Source: Micromonospora yasonensis (GTDB lineage Bacteria; Actinomycetota; Actinomycetes; Mycobacteriales; Micromonosporaceae). From it: a stretch of DNA of 43,981 nucleotides. Position numbers and translations under genes: made by a program. Within the stretch, counting starts at the first letter, position 1. Every line of letters begins with the position of its first letter. A model generated the notes under the pieces. The model was not told where the DNA came from and did no database searches. It was given only the letters and a program-made list of their open reading frames with translations. Below, piece after piece: positions 26,777 to 33,252 of the stretch. The stretch lies in assembly GCF_026013475.1 (NCBI RefSeq), contig NZ_JAPDPH010000038.1:1-43981 (forward strand), given 5' to 3'.

Positions 26777-27735
26777 GAGGTGGCTCCCTTCGCGGCCTTG
26801 TGCCCGTCGACGGCCTGGGCGGTACGCCGGAAGGCCGCGTGGGCGCGGTCGTGGGTGCGCTGCGCCACCGCGATGTAGAGCAGGTCGAGCACGACGAGCT
26901 GGGGGTGCCGGGCGGACAGGGCGTCCGGCCGGAAGGTGGTGGCCTGGCTGGCGGTGACCAGCACGATGTCGGCCAGCTCGGCCAGCGGCGAGCGGGGGAA
27001 GCCGGTCAGCGCGACGGTGGTGGCGCCGCGGCTGCCCGCCTCGGCGAGCATCTCGATGGTCTCCCGGGTCTGGCCGGTGTGCGAGATGCCGAGGGCGACG
27101 TCGCCGGCGCCGAGCAGCGCCGCGCTGGCCAGCCCCTCGTGCACGTCGCTCCAGGCCCAGGCGGCCACCCCGATGCGGTGCAGGCTGAACTGCATCTCCT
27201 CGCCGACCAGCGCGCTGCCGCTGGCGCCGAAGATGTTCACCCGGCTCGCTCCGGCGATGGCCACGGCTGCCCGCTCCACCTCGGCGAGGTCGAGCAGGGC
27301 GGCGGTGTCGTGCATGGCCCGGGTGTCGGCGGCCATGATCTGGTCGAGCACCCGGGACAGCGGGTCACTGGGCTGGATCTCCCGGCCGATGTCGACCGTC
27401 CAGCCGGCCGAGCGGGCCCGGCCGGTCTCGGCGGCGATGCCGAGCCGCAGGTCGGCGTAGCCCTCGAAGCCCATCGCCCGGCAAAACCGGGTGATGGTCG
27501 CCGGTGAGGTGCCGCTGCGCTCGGCCAGCTCCACGATGGTGGCCCGGGCGGCCGCCTCCGGGTCGCTGAGCACGTGCTCAGCGACCCGGCGCAGCGCCCC
27601 GGTCAGCTCCCCCGCGCCGGCCCGGACCCTGGCCAGCACTCCGTCGGAGGAGACCGCCACCGCACCCCGCCGGTCGACCGCGTCGGCGTCGACCACCGCG
27701 GTCCCCGCGGGGGTGTCCACCTCGTGATCAACCAT
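26773..27735 (-). CDS. MurR/RpiR family transcriptional regulator
   Basis: 320 aa. Residues about 35-115 form the N-terminal winged HTH_6 domain (RRVAEHVLSDPEAAARATIV and GTSPATITRFCRAMGFEGYA, the recognition helix). Residues about 140-280 form a SIS domain (NIFGASGSALVGEEM, DVALGISHTGQTRETIEM, ATTVALTGFPRSPLAELADIV) that senses a sugar phosphate. It is first in the operon SIS-binding protein-permeases and diverges from the kinase gene, so it probably controls both units. ATG at 27735 has GAAAGGCG upstream. Confidence 0.9.
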   Translation of the reverse strand: MVDHEVDTPAGTAVVDADAVDRRGAVAVSSDGVLARVRAGAGELTGALRRVAEHVLSDPEAAARATIVELAERSGTSPATITRFCRAMGFEGYADLRLGIAAETGRARSAGWTVDIGREIQPSDPLSRVLDQIMAADTRAMHDTAALLDLAEVERAAVAIAGASRVNIFGASGSALVGEEMQFSLHRIGVAAWAWSDVHEGLASAALLGAGDVALGISHTGQTRETIEMLAEAGSRGATTVALTGFPRSPLAELADIVLVTASQATTFRPDALSARHPQLVVLDLLYIAVAQRTHDRAHAAFRRTAQAVDGHKAAKGATS

Positions 27736-27880
27736 GGGACGCCTTTCGGAAAAGAGTGTTAACTGTTAGTGGTAAAAGTTCTTACTGAAGCCCCCTCCGT
27801 GTCAAGGCCGTGGGCGAAGTTTTCAAACTGTTACCTGGCGCACAGCCCGGACCTTGCTTCCGGCAGCTGGGCCGACCAGC
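27736..27880. promoter_or_regulatory. Divergent promoter region with likely RpiR operators
   Basis: This AT-richer 145-bp gap separates the regulator operon from the kinase gene. GTTAAC at 27758-27763, GTAAAAGTTCTTAC (GTAA/TTAC arms, 27772-27785) and AGTTTTCAAACT (AGTTT/AAACT arms, 27819-27830) are inverted repeats that stand out in this GC-rich DNA and are fair operator candidates. The -10 and -35 boxes could not be fixed. Confidence 0.5.
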
Positions 27881-28879
27881 ATGAAAGCCATGTCCGACAC
27901 CGTCGTGGTCGGCCTCGACGTCGGGGGTACGTCCACCCGCGCGGCCGCCGTCAGCCTCGACGGCGTACGGCTCGGCACCGGCCGGGCCGGCGGCGGCAAC
28001 CCGACCAGCCACGGCGCCGAGCGGGCCGCCGCCGAACTGCTGGCCGCCCTGCGCGCCGCGCTCGCCGACGTCGATCCGGCCCAGGTCCGGGCCGGCACGA
28101 TCGGGCTCGCCGGCGCCGGTCGCCTGCTGGCCGACCCGCAGGGCCGGGCCGCCTTCGACCGGGCCTGGTCCGACGCCGGGCTGCGCTGCCCGTACGCCGT
28201 GCACGGCGACGCCCTCGTCGCCTACGCCTCCGGCACGGCGGCCCCGGACGGAACCGTGCTCATCGCCGGCACCGGCGCGATCGCCGCCCAGGTCCGTGAC
28301 CTACGCCTGGACCGGGTCGCGGACGGGCACGGCTGGCTGCTCGGCGACGCCGGCTCCGGGTTCTGGCTCGGCCGGGAGGCGGTGCGCCGGCTCCTGTCCG
28401 ACCTGGACCGGGGCAAGGCGCCCAGCGAACTGGCCCGGCGGGCACTCGCCGAGCTGACCGGGTCGCCCGAGGTGGCGGCCCGCCCCCGGGCCACCGCCGA
28501 GGCGGTCGTGCAGGCGGTGACCCAGCGGCCGCCGGTGGAACTGGCCCGGCTCGCTCCGCTGGTCGTGACGGCGGCCCGGACGGGCGAGCCGACCGGCGTG
28601 GCGCTGATCGCCGAGGCGGCCGCGCTGCTGGCGGAGAGCGTCGGCCGGATCCGGCCGGCCGGGGCCACCGACCCGGTGGTGCTCGGTGGCGGCCTGCTCA
28701 CCGGGGACACCCCGCTCGCCGACGCGGTCCGCGCCGAGTTGGCCACCCGCTGGCCCGACGCGGCGCTGCGGAGCGCCGGGGACGGCGCCGCGGCGGCGGC
28801 CTGGCTCGCCGCCCGCGACCTCCCCGAGGTCACCGACCCGGCCGCCCTGCACGCGCTGCTGGTGCCGGCGGCCGGCTGA
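27881..28879 (+). CDS. BadF/BadG/BcrA-ATPase-type sugar kinase, probable N-acetylglucosamine kinase
   Basis: 332 aa with the ASKHA fold. The phosphate-1 motif is VVVGLDVGGTSTRAAAVSLD (about 7-26), the second phosphate region is GTVLIAGTGAIAAQV (about 123-137) followed by GWLLGDAGSGFWLGREA, and the adenosine motif is DPVVLGGGLLTG near 265-276. This set matches N-acetylglucosamine kinases of the BadF family. It is divergent from the regulator/importer operon, so the expected path is import of GlcNAc or a similar sugar, phosphorylation by this kinase, and use of the phosphate by the SIS protein. The start is ATG at 27881 or 27890; neither has a good Shine-Dalgarno sequence. Confidence 0.88.
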   Translation: MKAMSDTVVVGLDVGGTSTRAAAVSLDGVRLGTGRAGGGNPTSHGAERAAAELLAALRAALADVDPAQVRAGTIGLAGAGRLLADPQGRAAFDRAWSDAGLRCPYAVHGDALVAYASGTAAPDGTVLIAGTGAIAAQVRDLRLDRVADGHGWLLGDAGSGFWLGREAVRRLLSDLDRGKAPSELARRALAELTGSPEVAARPRATAEAVVQAVTQRPPVELARLAPLVVTAARTGEPTGVALIAEAAALLAESVGRIRPAGATDPVVLGGGLLTGDTPLADAVRAELATRWPDAALRSAGDGAAAAAWLAARDLPEVTDPAALHALLVPAAG

Positions 28880-29550
28880 GACCCGAGGCCTGTTTCAGCC
28901 GGCTCCCGCCTGCCGAGCCGCGCGGGCCGCCTCGGGCGCCGTAGTCTTCTCCGCGCCAGGTCACCGTGGTCCGCCCCGGCCCGGGCATCGCGGTCTACCC
29001 CTGCCAGGGCATCGCGGTCCGCTCCTCGCACCGGCCGCGGCGGTCCACTCCCCGCACGGGCCGCGGCGGTCCACTCCCCGCACGGGCCACGGTGGTCCGC
29101 TCGCCTCCGGGAGGGCTGGTCCACCGCTTTCGAGCTGATGTCGCAAACGACTCGCTGCGGCCCCGCGGCCCGCTCAGGTGCTCGGGCGATCAGGCACTCA
29201 GTCGCTCGGGCGGGCGCAACGCGGTGTCGCCTCCACCGCAGTGTGCTCGCCCGTCGCCGGCGGGGCATCGCCGACACCTTCCGGCCGGAGTCCGGGTGGG
29301 CGACAGGTTGCGGACGTGATGACGGGACGATGGCGCCCCGCGTACCGGATCGGCCCGCTAGCGATCAAGCTCGTCGTCCAGTCGCTGGCGGGCATGCCGG
29401 CCACGCGCGGAGCACTGACATCACGAACGACTCAGCTCCACAGGCAGTCCGAACCACATCCACCGCCGGCCCTGGCGCGACCTCGGTCGGTCGGGCACCT
29501 GGCACCGCTGAGCGAATCCGGACGACGGGCAGCCGGCCGCACCACGTCCA
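28880..29550. other. 671-bp region without a convincing gene
   Basis: Open frames here on both strands have no recognisable content and a composition like shifted coding DNA. The stretch carries a tandem repeat (28960-29107) and two copies of an 18-base motif (29136-29153, TGATGTCGCAAACGACTC; 29416-29433, TGACATCACGAACGACTC; 14 of 18 identical). The 3' ends of the kinase gene (+) and the SRPBCC gene (-) face into it. It may be a decayed region or a repeat-bearing spacer. Confidence 0.5.
28960..29107. repeat. Tandem repeat, period about 26 bp
   Basis: Units at 29030-29055, 29056-29081 and 29082-29107 are 26 bases each; the first two differ at one base, and the third has about six changes. Core: GGCCGCGGCGGTCCACTCCC. 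Two or three weaker, shorter units precede them (GCATCGCGGTCTACCCC, GCATCGCGGTCCGCTCC, ACCGTGGTCCGCCCC). The array looks like a minisatellite that has been decaying from its left end. Confidence 0.7.
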
Positions 29551-29982
29551 TCAGGCCAGGCCGGCGAGGGCTTGCGACAGGCGGGGCCAGACGTGGCTGC
29601 GCCAGCCGCCGTCGAGCAGGGTGAAGGTGCGCCGCTGCACCGGGTCGTCCGGGTCGAAGCCGGCATGCTCCAGGAAGAGCCGGGTGCCTCGCCCCTCGGG
29701 CACCAGCGACCAGGTGACCACCGTGTCCAGCCGGCCGCCCCGCCAGGCCCACCGCAGCCGGTGCGGCGCGTCCAACTCCAGCACCTCGCAGTGGACGATG
29801 CCGTCGAAGCCCTGAGCGGGGCGCGGGGTGGTGTGGAACGTGAACCGGTGGCCCGGCACAGGCCGGAAGTCGTTGGGCATCAACCACCGGGCCAGCAGAT
29901 CAGAATCGGTCAACGCTCGCCAGACCTTGGCTGGCGGGTGGGCCAGGAACTGGTCCACCGCGATGGCACCCGGCTCACTCAT
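29551..29982 (-). CDS. SRPBCC/AHSA1-like protein
   Basis: 143 aa. The helix-grip START/Bet v1-like fold is indicated by HPPAKVWRALTDSDLLARWL near the start, the DFRPVPGHRFTFHTTPRP loop, and the C-terminal helix around GGWRSHVWPRLSQAL. This is the AHSA1 group commonly found next to ArsR-type regulators. It likely binds a small hydrophobic ligand, but no ligand is known. The start overlaps the ArsR gene by eight bases, so it is translationally coupled as the last gene of the VOC-ArsR-SRPBCC operon. Confidence 0.88.
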   Translation of the reverse strand: MSEPGAIAVDQFLAHPPAKVWRALTDSDLLARWLMPNDFRPVPGHRFTFHTTPRPAQGFDGIVHCEVLELDAPHRLRWAWRGGRLDTVVTWSLVPEGRGTRLFLEHAGFDPDDPVQRRTFTLLDGGWRSHVWPRLSQALAGLA

Positions 29983-30289
29983 CGGGCAGCCCGTCGAGCA
30001 CCTCGCGCAGGTCGGCGAGGCGGGCTCGCCAGAACCGCTCGTACGGGCCGAGCCAGTCGGCCACCTCGGCCAACGGCTCGGGGCGCAACGCGTAGAAGCG
30101 CTGCCGACCGATCGGGTGCTCGGTCACCAGTCCGGCGTCCTTGAGCACCCGCAGGTGCTCCGACAGGCTGGGCCGGCGCATGTCGAAGTGGTCGGCGAGC
30201 TGCTGCACCGGCTGCTCACCGCGCTCGAGGAGCAGCCGGAGGACCTCCCGCCGGGTGGGGTTGGCCAGCGCCGCGAAGACGTCCGCCAT
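29975..30289 (-). CDS. ArsR-family HTH transcriptional regulator
   Basis: 104 aa. The winged helix spans about 1-75: MADVFAALANPTRREVLRLL, QQLADHFDMRRPSLSEHLRV (recognition helix) and the wing TEHPIGRQRFYAL. No cysteine metal-binding motif is present, so it is of the non-metal type often paired with SRPBCC proteins. It starts one base after the VOC stop and ends inside the SRPBCC gene. It is likely to repress its own operon through the palindrome at 30680-30695. Confidence 0.9.
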   Translation of the reverse strand: MADVFAALANPTRREVLRLLLERGEQPVQQLADHFDMRRPSLSEHLRVLKDAGLVTEHPIGRQRFYALRPEPLAEVADWLGPYERFWRARLADLREVLDGLPDE

Positions 30290-30290
30290 G

Positions 30291-30665
30291 TCAGACCCGG
30301 GTGGACTGGAGGACGATGCCGTTGCCGTCCGGGTCGTGGAAGGTGACGTACCGGCCCCAGGGCGCGGTCTGGATGCCGCCGTCCGGGAAGACCACCCCCC
30401 GCTCGCGCAGCCGCGCCACGTCGGCGTCGAGGTCGTCGGTCTCCAGCACGAGGCCCTTGAGCGAGCCGGGCGGCATGGTCGGGAACCAGGTGACCAGGGT
30501 CAGGGCGGTGTCCGCGCCCTTCGGGGCCACCTGGACCCAGCGGCCGCCCGGTCCCATCGGGTTGTCGAAGATCAGGTCGAAGTCGAGGACGTCGAGGTAG
30601 AAGTCGCGGGCGCGGTCCTGGTCGCTGACGGGTACGGAGACGAGCTTCACGTGGGTCACGGTCAT
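30291..30665 (-). CDS. VOC-family (glyoxalase/dioxygenase-like) protein
   Basis: 124 aa. There are two beta-alpha-beta-beta-beta units: VKLVSVPVSDQDRARDFYLD at about 5-24 and LKGLVLETDDLDADVARLRE at about 67-86, ending in YVTFHDPDGNGIVLQS. The residues match the single-chain form that dimerises; a metal-binding HxxxxE set is only partly visible, so catalysis is uncertain. The ATG at 30665 lies 7 nt after the -10 hexamer, which predicts a leaderless message. It is the first gene of the operon with ArsR and SRPBCC. Confidence 0.88.
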   Translation of the reverse strand: MTVTHVKLVSVPVSDQDRARDFYLDVLDFDLIFDNPMGPGGRWVQVAPKGADTALTLVTWFPTMPPGSLKGLVLETDDLDADVARLRERGVVFPDGGIQTAPWGRYVTFHDPDGNGIVLQSTRV

Positions 30666-30672
30666 GACCACC

Positions 30673-30702
30673 ACAATAGGTAGGGGATTCCCTACGGGTC
30701 AA
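30673..30702 (-). promoter_or_regulatory. Promoter of the VOC-ArsR-SRPBCC operon with palindromic operator
   Basis: On the minus strand TTGACC (30702-30697) is the -35 and TATTGT (30678-30673) the -10, with an 18-nt spacer. The spacer holds the inverted repeat GTAGGG-N4-CCCTAC (30680-30695), almost filling it, which is a classic place for a repressor site. Seven bases follow the -10 before the ATG at 30665, so the transcript probably begins at the start codon. Confidence 0.75.
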
Positions 30703-30706
30703 GCGG

Positions 30707-30743
30707 AGAGAGGGCCGGCCGACATCATCGACCGGCCCTCTCT
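30707..30743. terminator. 12-bp hairpin after the YGQPQ-repeat gene
   Basis: AGAGAGGGCCGG (30707-30718) and CCGGCCCTCTCT (30732-30743) are perfect arms around a 13-nt loop. It sits 12 bases past the stop of the membrane-protein gene at 30756 (-) and just before the -35 box of the VOC operon, so it probably insulates the two units. Confidence 0.65.
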
Positions 30744-30755
30744 TCAGGACGAACG

Positions 30756-31289
30756 TCAGGCGCCCGGGTAGGGCTGCCCCTGCGGCTGGCCGTACTGGGG
30801 CTGGCCGTACTGGCCCTGGGGCTGGCCGTACTGCGGCTGCGGCTGGCCATACTGCGGCTGAGCCGGGTAGCCGGGCTGCGGGGCCTGACCCGGGTGGGCC
30901 TGCGGGGCCTGGCCGTACTGCGGCTGGCCGTACTGCTGCGGCTGAGCCGGGTAGCCGGGCTGGGCCTGGCCGTACTGGCCCGGCTGGCCGAACTGGCCGG
31001 CCTGCGGCGCGCCGGCGAACTGCTGCGCCTGCGCCTCCTCCCGGGCCGCCTTGCGGGCCTTGACCGCCTGCACGATCAGCAGGATCGGCAGGATGAAGGC
31101 GTAGAAGAAGATCCGGTACGTCCCCCCGTCGAAGAGGAACATGAGGTAGAAGCCGTAGCAGAAGAAGGCGATACCGACGACGACGCTGGCGACCCGCGCG
31201 AGAGTCGACTGCTCCTTGATCGCCAGGCCGACCACGACCATCGCGATACCACTGAGCATCAGCAGGAGGGTGTAGATGAGGAAGAACAT
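30756..31289 (-). CDS. Membrane protein with YGQPQ-repeat low-complexity tail
   Basis: 177 aa. Residues about 3-25, 33-52 and 58-75 are hydrophobic, giving three membrane segments, followed by a basic KARKAAREE segment. From about 90 to the end the sequence is made only of Gln, Gly, Pro, Tyr and Ala in YGQPQ, GYPAQP and related units, a disordered prion-like tail expected on the cytoplasmic side by the positive-inside rule. Such tails are common on small actinobacterial membrane proteins. Function is unknown. The ATG at 31289 has AGGGA before it; a hairpin follows the stop. It is not related by sequence to the flanking transporter genes. Confidence 0.85.
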   Translation of the reverse strand: MFFLIYTLLLMLSGIAMVVVGLAIKEQSTLARVASVVVGIAFFCYGFYLMFLFDGGTYRIFFYAFILPILLIVQAVKARKAAREEAQAQQFAGAPQAGQFGQPGQYGQAQPGYPAQPQQYGQPQYGQAPQAHPGQAPQPGYPAQPQYGQPQPQYGQPQGQYGQPQYGQPQGQPYPGA

Positions 31290-31356
31290 GGGATCCCTGT
31301 CAATCGATGACGGTGCCGGCCCACCATAGAGGAGGCCTCATCGGCCGCGCTGCCCC

Positions 31357-31371
31357 GTTGCCTGTGGCAAC
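31357..31371. terminator. Short hairpin after ngcG
   Basis: GTTGCC and GGCAAC are perfect 6-bp arms around a 3-nt loop, eight bases past the ngcG stop on the minus strand. It is a weak candidate terminator for the importer operon. Confidence 0.35.
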
Positions 31372-31378
31372 CACCACG

Positions 31379-32287
31379 TCACTTGAGCTGGCCTGCGGTG
31401 AGACCGGTCTGGATCTGCCGCTGGAAGGCGACGTACACGGCCAGCACCGGCAGGGTGGCGATGGTCAGGCCCGCGAACAGCCCGCTGAAGTCGCCCTGGT
31501 AGCCCTGGCTGACCGCCAACGCGGCGAGCCCCTGTGCCAGCACCGGCTTCGAGTCCTCGCCCTGCATCAGCACCTGCGGCAGGATGAACTGGTTCCACTG
31601 GCTGAGGAAGTTGAAGATCGCGACACTGATCAGTCCCGGTCGCGCCATCGGCAGCATCACCCGGAAGAAGAGCCGGAAGTGGCCACACCCGTCGATGAGC
31701 GCCGCCTCCGCGATCGATGTCGGCAGGGTCCGGAAGAACGCGGTCATGAAGAAGACCGTGAACGGCAGCGAGTAGGCCGCGTAGACCAGGATCAGCCCGG
31801 TCCAGGTATTGCCCAGGCCGACGTTGCGCACCACGAGGAAGAGCGGCACCAGGGCGAGGAAGACCGGAAACATCATCCCGCCGACGAACAGGTAGTAGAC
31901 AATCTGCCGGCCCCGGAACTCGTACCGGGCGAAGACGTACGCCGCCGCGGCGCCGAAGAGCATGGTGAGCGTGAGCGAGCCGGCCACCACCACCCCGCTG
32001 TTCAGGAAGTACTGGCCGATATGCGCCTCGGTCCAGGCCCGTGCCCAGTTCTCGAAGCGTAGCGCGCCCGGCAGGCCCCACGGGTCGGAGAGGATCTCAC
32101 CGTCGCTCTTGAACGAGCTGAGGAACATCCACAGCAGCGGCAGCGCGGTCAGCGCCGCCCAGAGCAGCAGGAACCCGTGCGAGAAGACGTTGGCCACGCC
32201 CAGTTCGCGGCGCAACTGCCGCTGCTCGGCCTGGGTGGGCTCGGCCTTCGCCACCCCGGTCGTCGCCGGGCGATCCATGGTGGTCAC
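31379..32287 (-). CDS. ngcG: N-acetylglucosamine/chitobiose-type ABC transporter permease NgcG
   Basis: 302 aa with six hydrophobic segments after a polar N-terminal tail of about 35 residues. The EAA loop is EAALIDGCGHFRLFFRVMLP at about 190-209; the C-terminus is QTGLTAGQLK. It matches the permease at 22655-23611 along its length. The GTG at 32287 overlaps the ngcF stop by four bases (GTGA) and is taken as start; an ATG at 32278 is possible. With ngcE and ngcF it should import GlcNAc or chitobiose. No ATPase gene lies nearby. Confidence 0.9.
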   Translation of the reverse strand: MTTMDRPATTGVAKAEPTQAEQRQLRRELGVANVFSHGFLLLWAALTALPLLWMFLSSFKSDGEILSDPWGLPGALRFENWARAWTEAHIGQYFLNSGVVVAGSLTLTMLFGAAAAYVFARYEFRGRQIVYYLFVGGMMFPVFLALVPLFLVVRNVGLGNTWTGLILVYAAYSLPFTVFFMTAFFRTLPTSIAEAALIDGCGHFRLFFRVMLPMARPGLISVAIFNFLSQWNQFILPQVLMQGEDSKPVLAQGLAALAVSQGYQGDFSGLFAGLTIATLPVLAVYVAFQRQIQTGLTAGQLK

Positions 32288-33192
32288 AAGTATTCGATCC
32301 GATCACGACGGCCGGTACGCAGCGCCAGCACCGCGACCGACAGGGTCAGGAACAGCATCACCACGCCGATCGCCGAGGCGTACCCGAACTTGGTCTCGCT
32401 GCCGAACGCGGTCTCGTACATCCGCAGGCCGATGACGTCGGAGGAGAAGTTGGGGCCGCCGTTGGTCATCTGCTGGACCAGGATGAAGCCGTCCAGCGCG
32501 GCGATGGCCAGGTAGATCCAGGCGACCTGCACGGTGTCCCAGAGCAGCGGGACGGTGATCCGGCGCAGGGTGGTCCAGCGCGACGCCCCGTCGAGCATCA
32601 CGGCCTCGTAGATGTCACGCGGGATCGCCGCCATGGCGGCCCCGAAGAGCACCACGTAGAACCCGACGTTGCTCCAGACCATCACGGCCAGCACGCACCA
32701 GAACGCGGTGCGCGGGTCGCCCAGCCAGGTGGGCGCGGGCAGGCCGAACGCCCGCAGCGCGCCGTTGAGCAGGCCGTTGTTGGGGTGGTAGACCTCCCTC
32801 CAGAGCAGGGCGATGATCACCACTGAGAGCACCTGCGGGAAGAAGTAGACCATCCGGTAGAACGCGGTGCCGCGTACACCGGTGACCCCGGCCCGCCCCT
32901 TGCGGCCGCCCATGTTGAGCATGGTGGCGAAGAACAGACCGAGCCCGATGGTCAGCACCGGCACCACCGCGAGCATGACGGCGTTGTTCTTGATCGCGTT
33001 CCACACCTGGCCGTCGTGCCACAGTGTCCGGAAGTTCGCCATCCCCACCGAATCCGCGTGCGCGGAGTAGCCGAGCCAGTTGGTGGTGGAGATCTGGAAC
33101 GCCTGCAGGTACGGCGACAGCACGAAGATGCCGTAGAGCAGCAGCGGCGGCACCAGGAAGGTGATGATCAGCGGGTACTTGCCATGCCTCAC
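32284..33192 (-). CDS. ngcF: N-acetylglucosamine/chitobiose-type ABC transporter permease NgcF
   Basis: 302 aa with six hydrophobic segments. The EAA loop is DIYEAVMLDGASRWTTLRRI at about 205-224, and ISTTNWLGYSAHADSVGMAN at about 34-53 and GRRDRIEYL at the end mark the MalF-like subfamily seen also at 23625-24566. The start is GTG at 33192 with GGGAGTAGG upstream; the nearby ATG is out of frame. A very stable hairpin stands between ngcE and this gene, so permease expression may be lower than that of the binding protein. Confidence 0.9.
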   Translation of the reverse strand: MRHGKYPLIITFLVPPLLLYGIFVLSPYLQAFQISTTNWLGYSAHADSVGMANFRTLWHDGQVWNAIKNNAVMLAVVPVLTIGLGLFFATMLNMGGRKGRAGVTGVRGTAFYRMVYFFPQVLSVVIIALLWREVYHPNNGLLNGALRAFGLPAPTWLGDPRTAFWCVLAVMVWSNVGFYVVLFGAAMAAIPRDIYEAVMLDGASRWTTLRRITVPLLWDTVQVAWIYLAIAALDGFILVQQMTNGGPNFSSDVIGLRMYETAFGSETKFGYASAIGVVMLFLTLSVAVLALRTGRRDRIEYL

Positions 33193-33215
33193 GAGAAGAC
33201 CTACTCCCAGCGGTG

Positions 33216-33247
33216 GGCCGGTGGGGGCGGGAGCGCCCCCACCGGCC
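33216..33247. terminator. Perfect 14-bp hairpin between ngcE and ngcF
   Basis: GGCCGGTGGGGGCG (33216-33229) and CGCCCCCACCGGCC (33234-33247) are exact complements around a 4-nt loop, six bases after the ngcE stop and 23 before the ngcF start on the minus strand. Such hairpins in binding-protein operons cut readthrough and protect the upstream mRNA. The paralogous operon has no equivalent. Confidence 0.7.
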
Positions 33248-33252
33248 GGGCG

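Noticed and set aside
28960..29107. CRISPR array
   Set aside because: The units are directly adjacent with no unique spacers and differ from each other; there are no cas genes in the window.
29138..29815. 225-codon plus-strand frame in and beyond the gene-free region
   Set aside because: It runs over repeats and antisense to the SRPBCC gene, has no ribosome-binding site, and its composition is that of noncoding GC-rich DNA.
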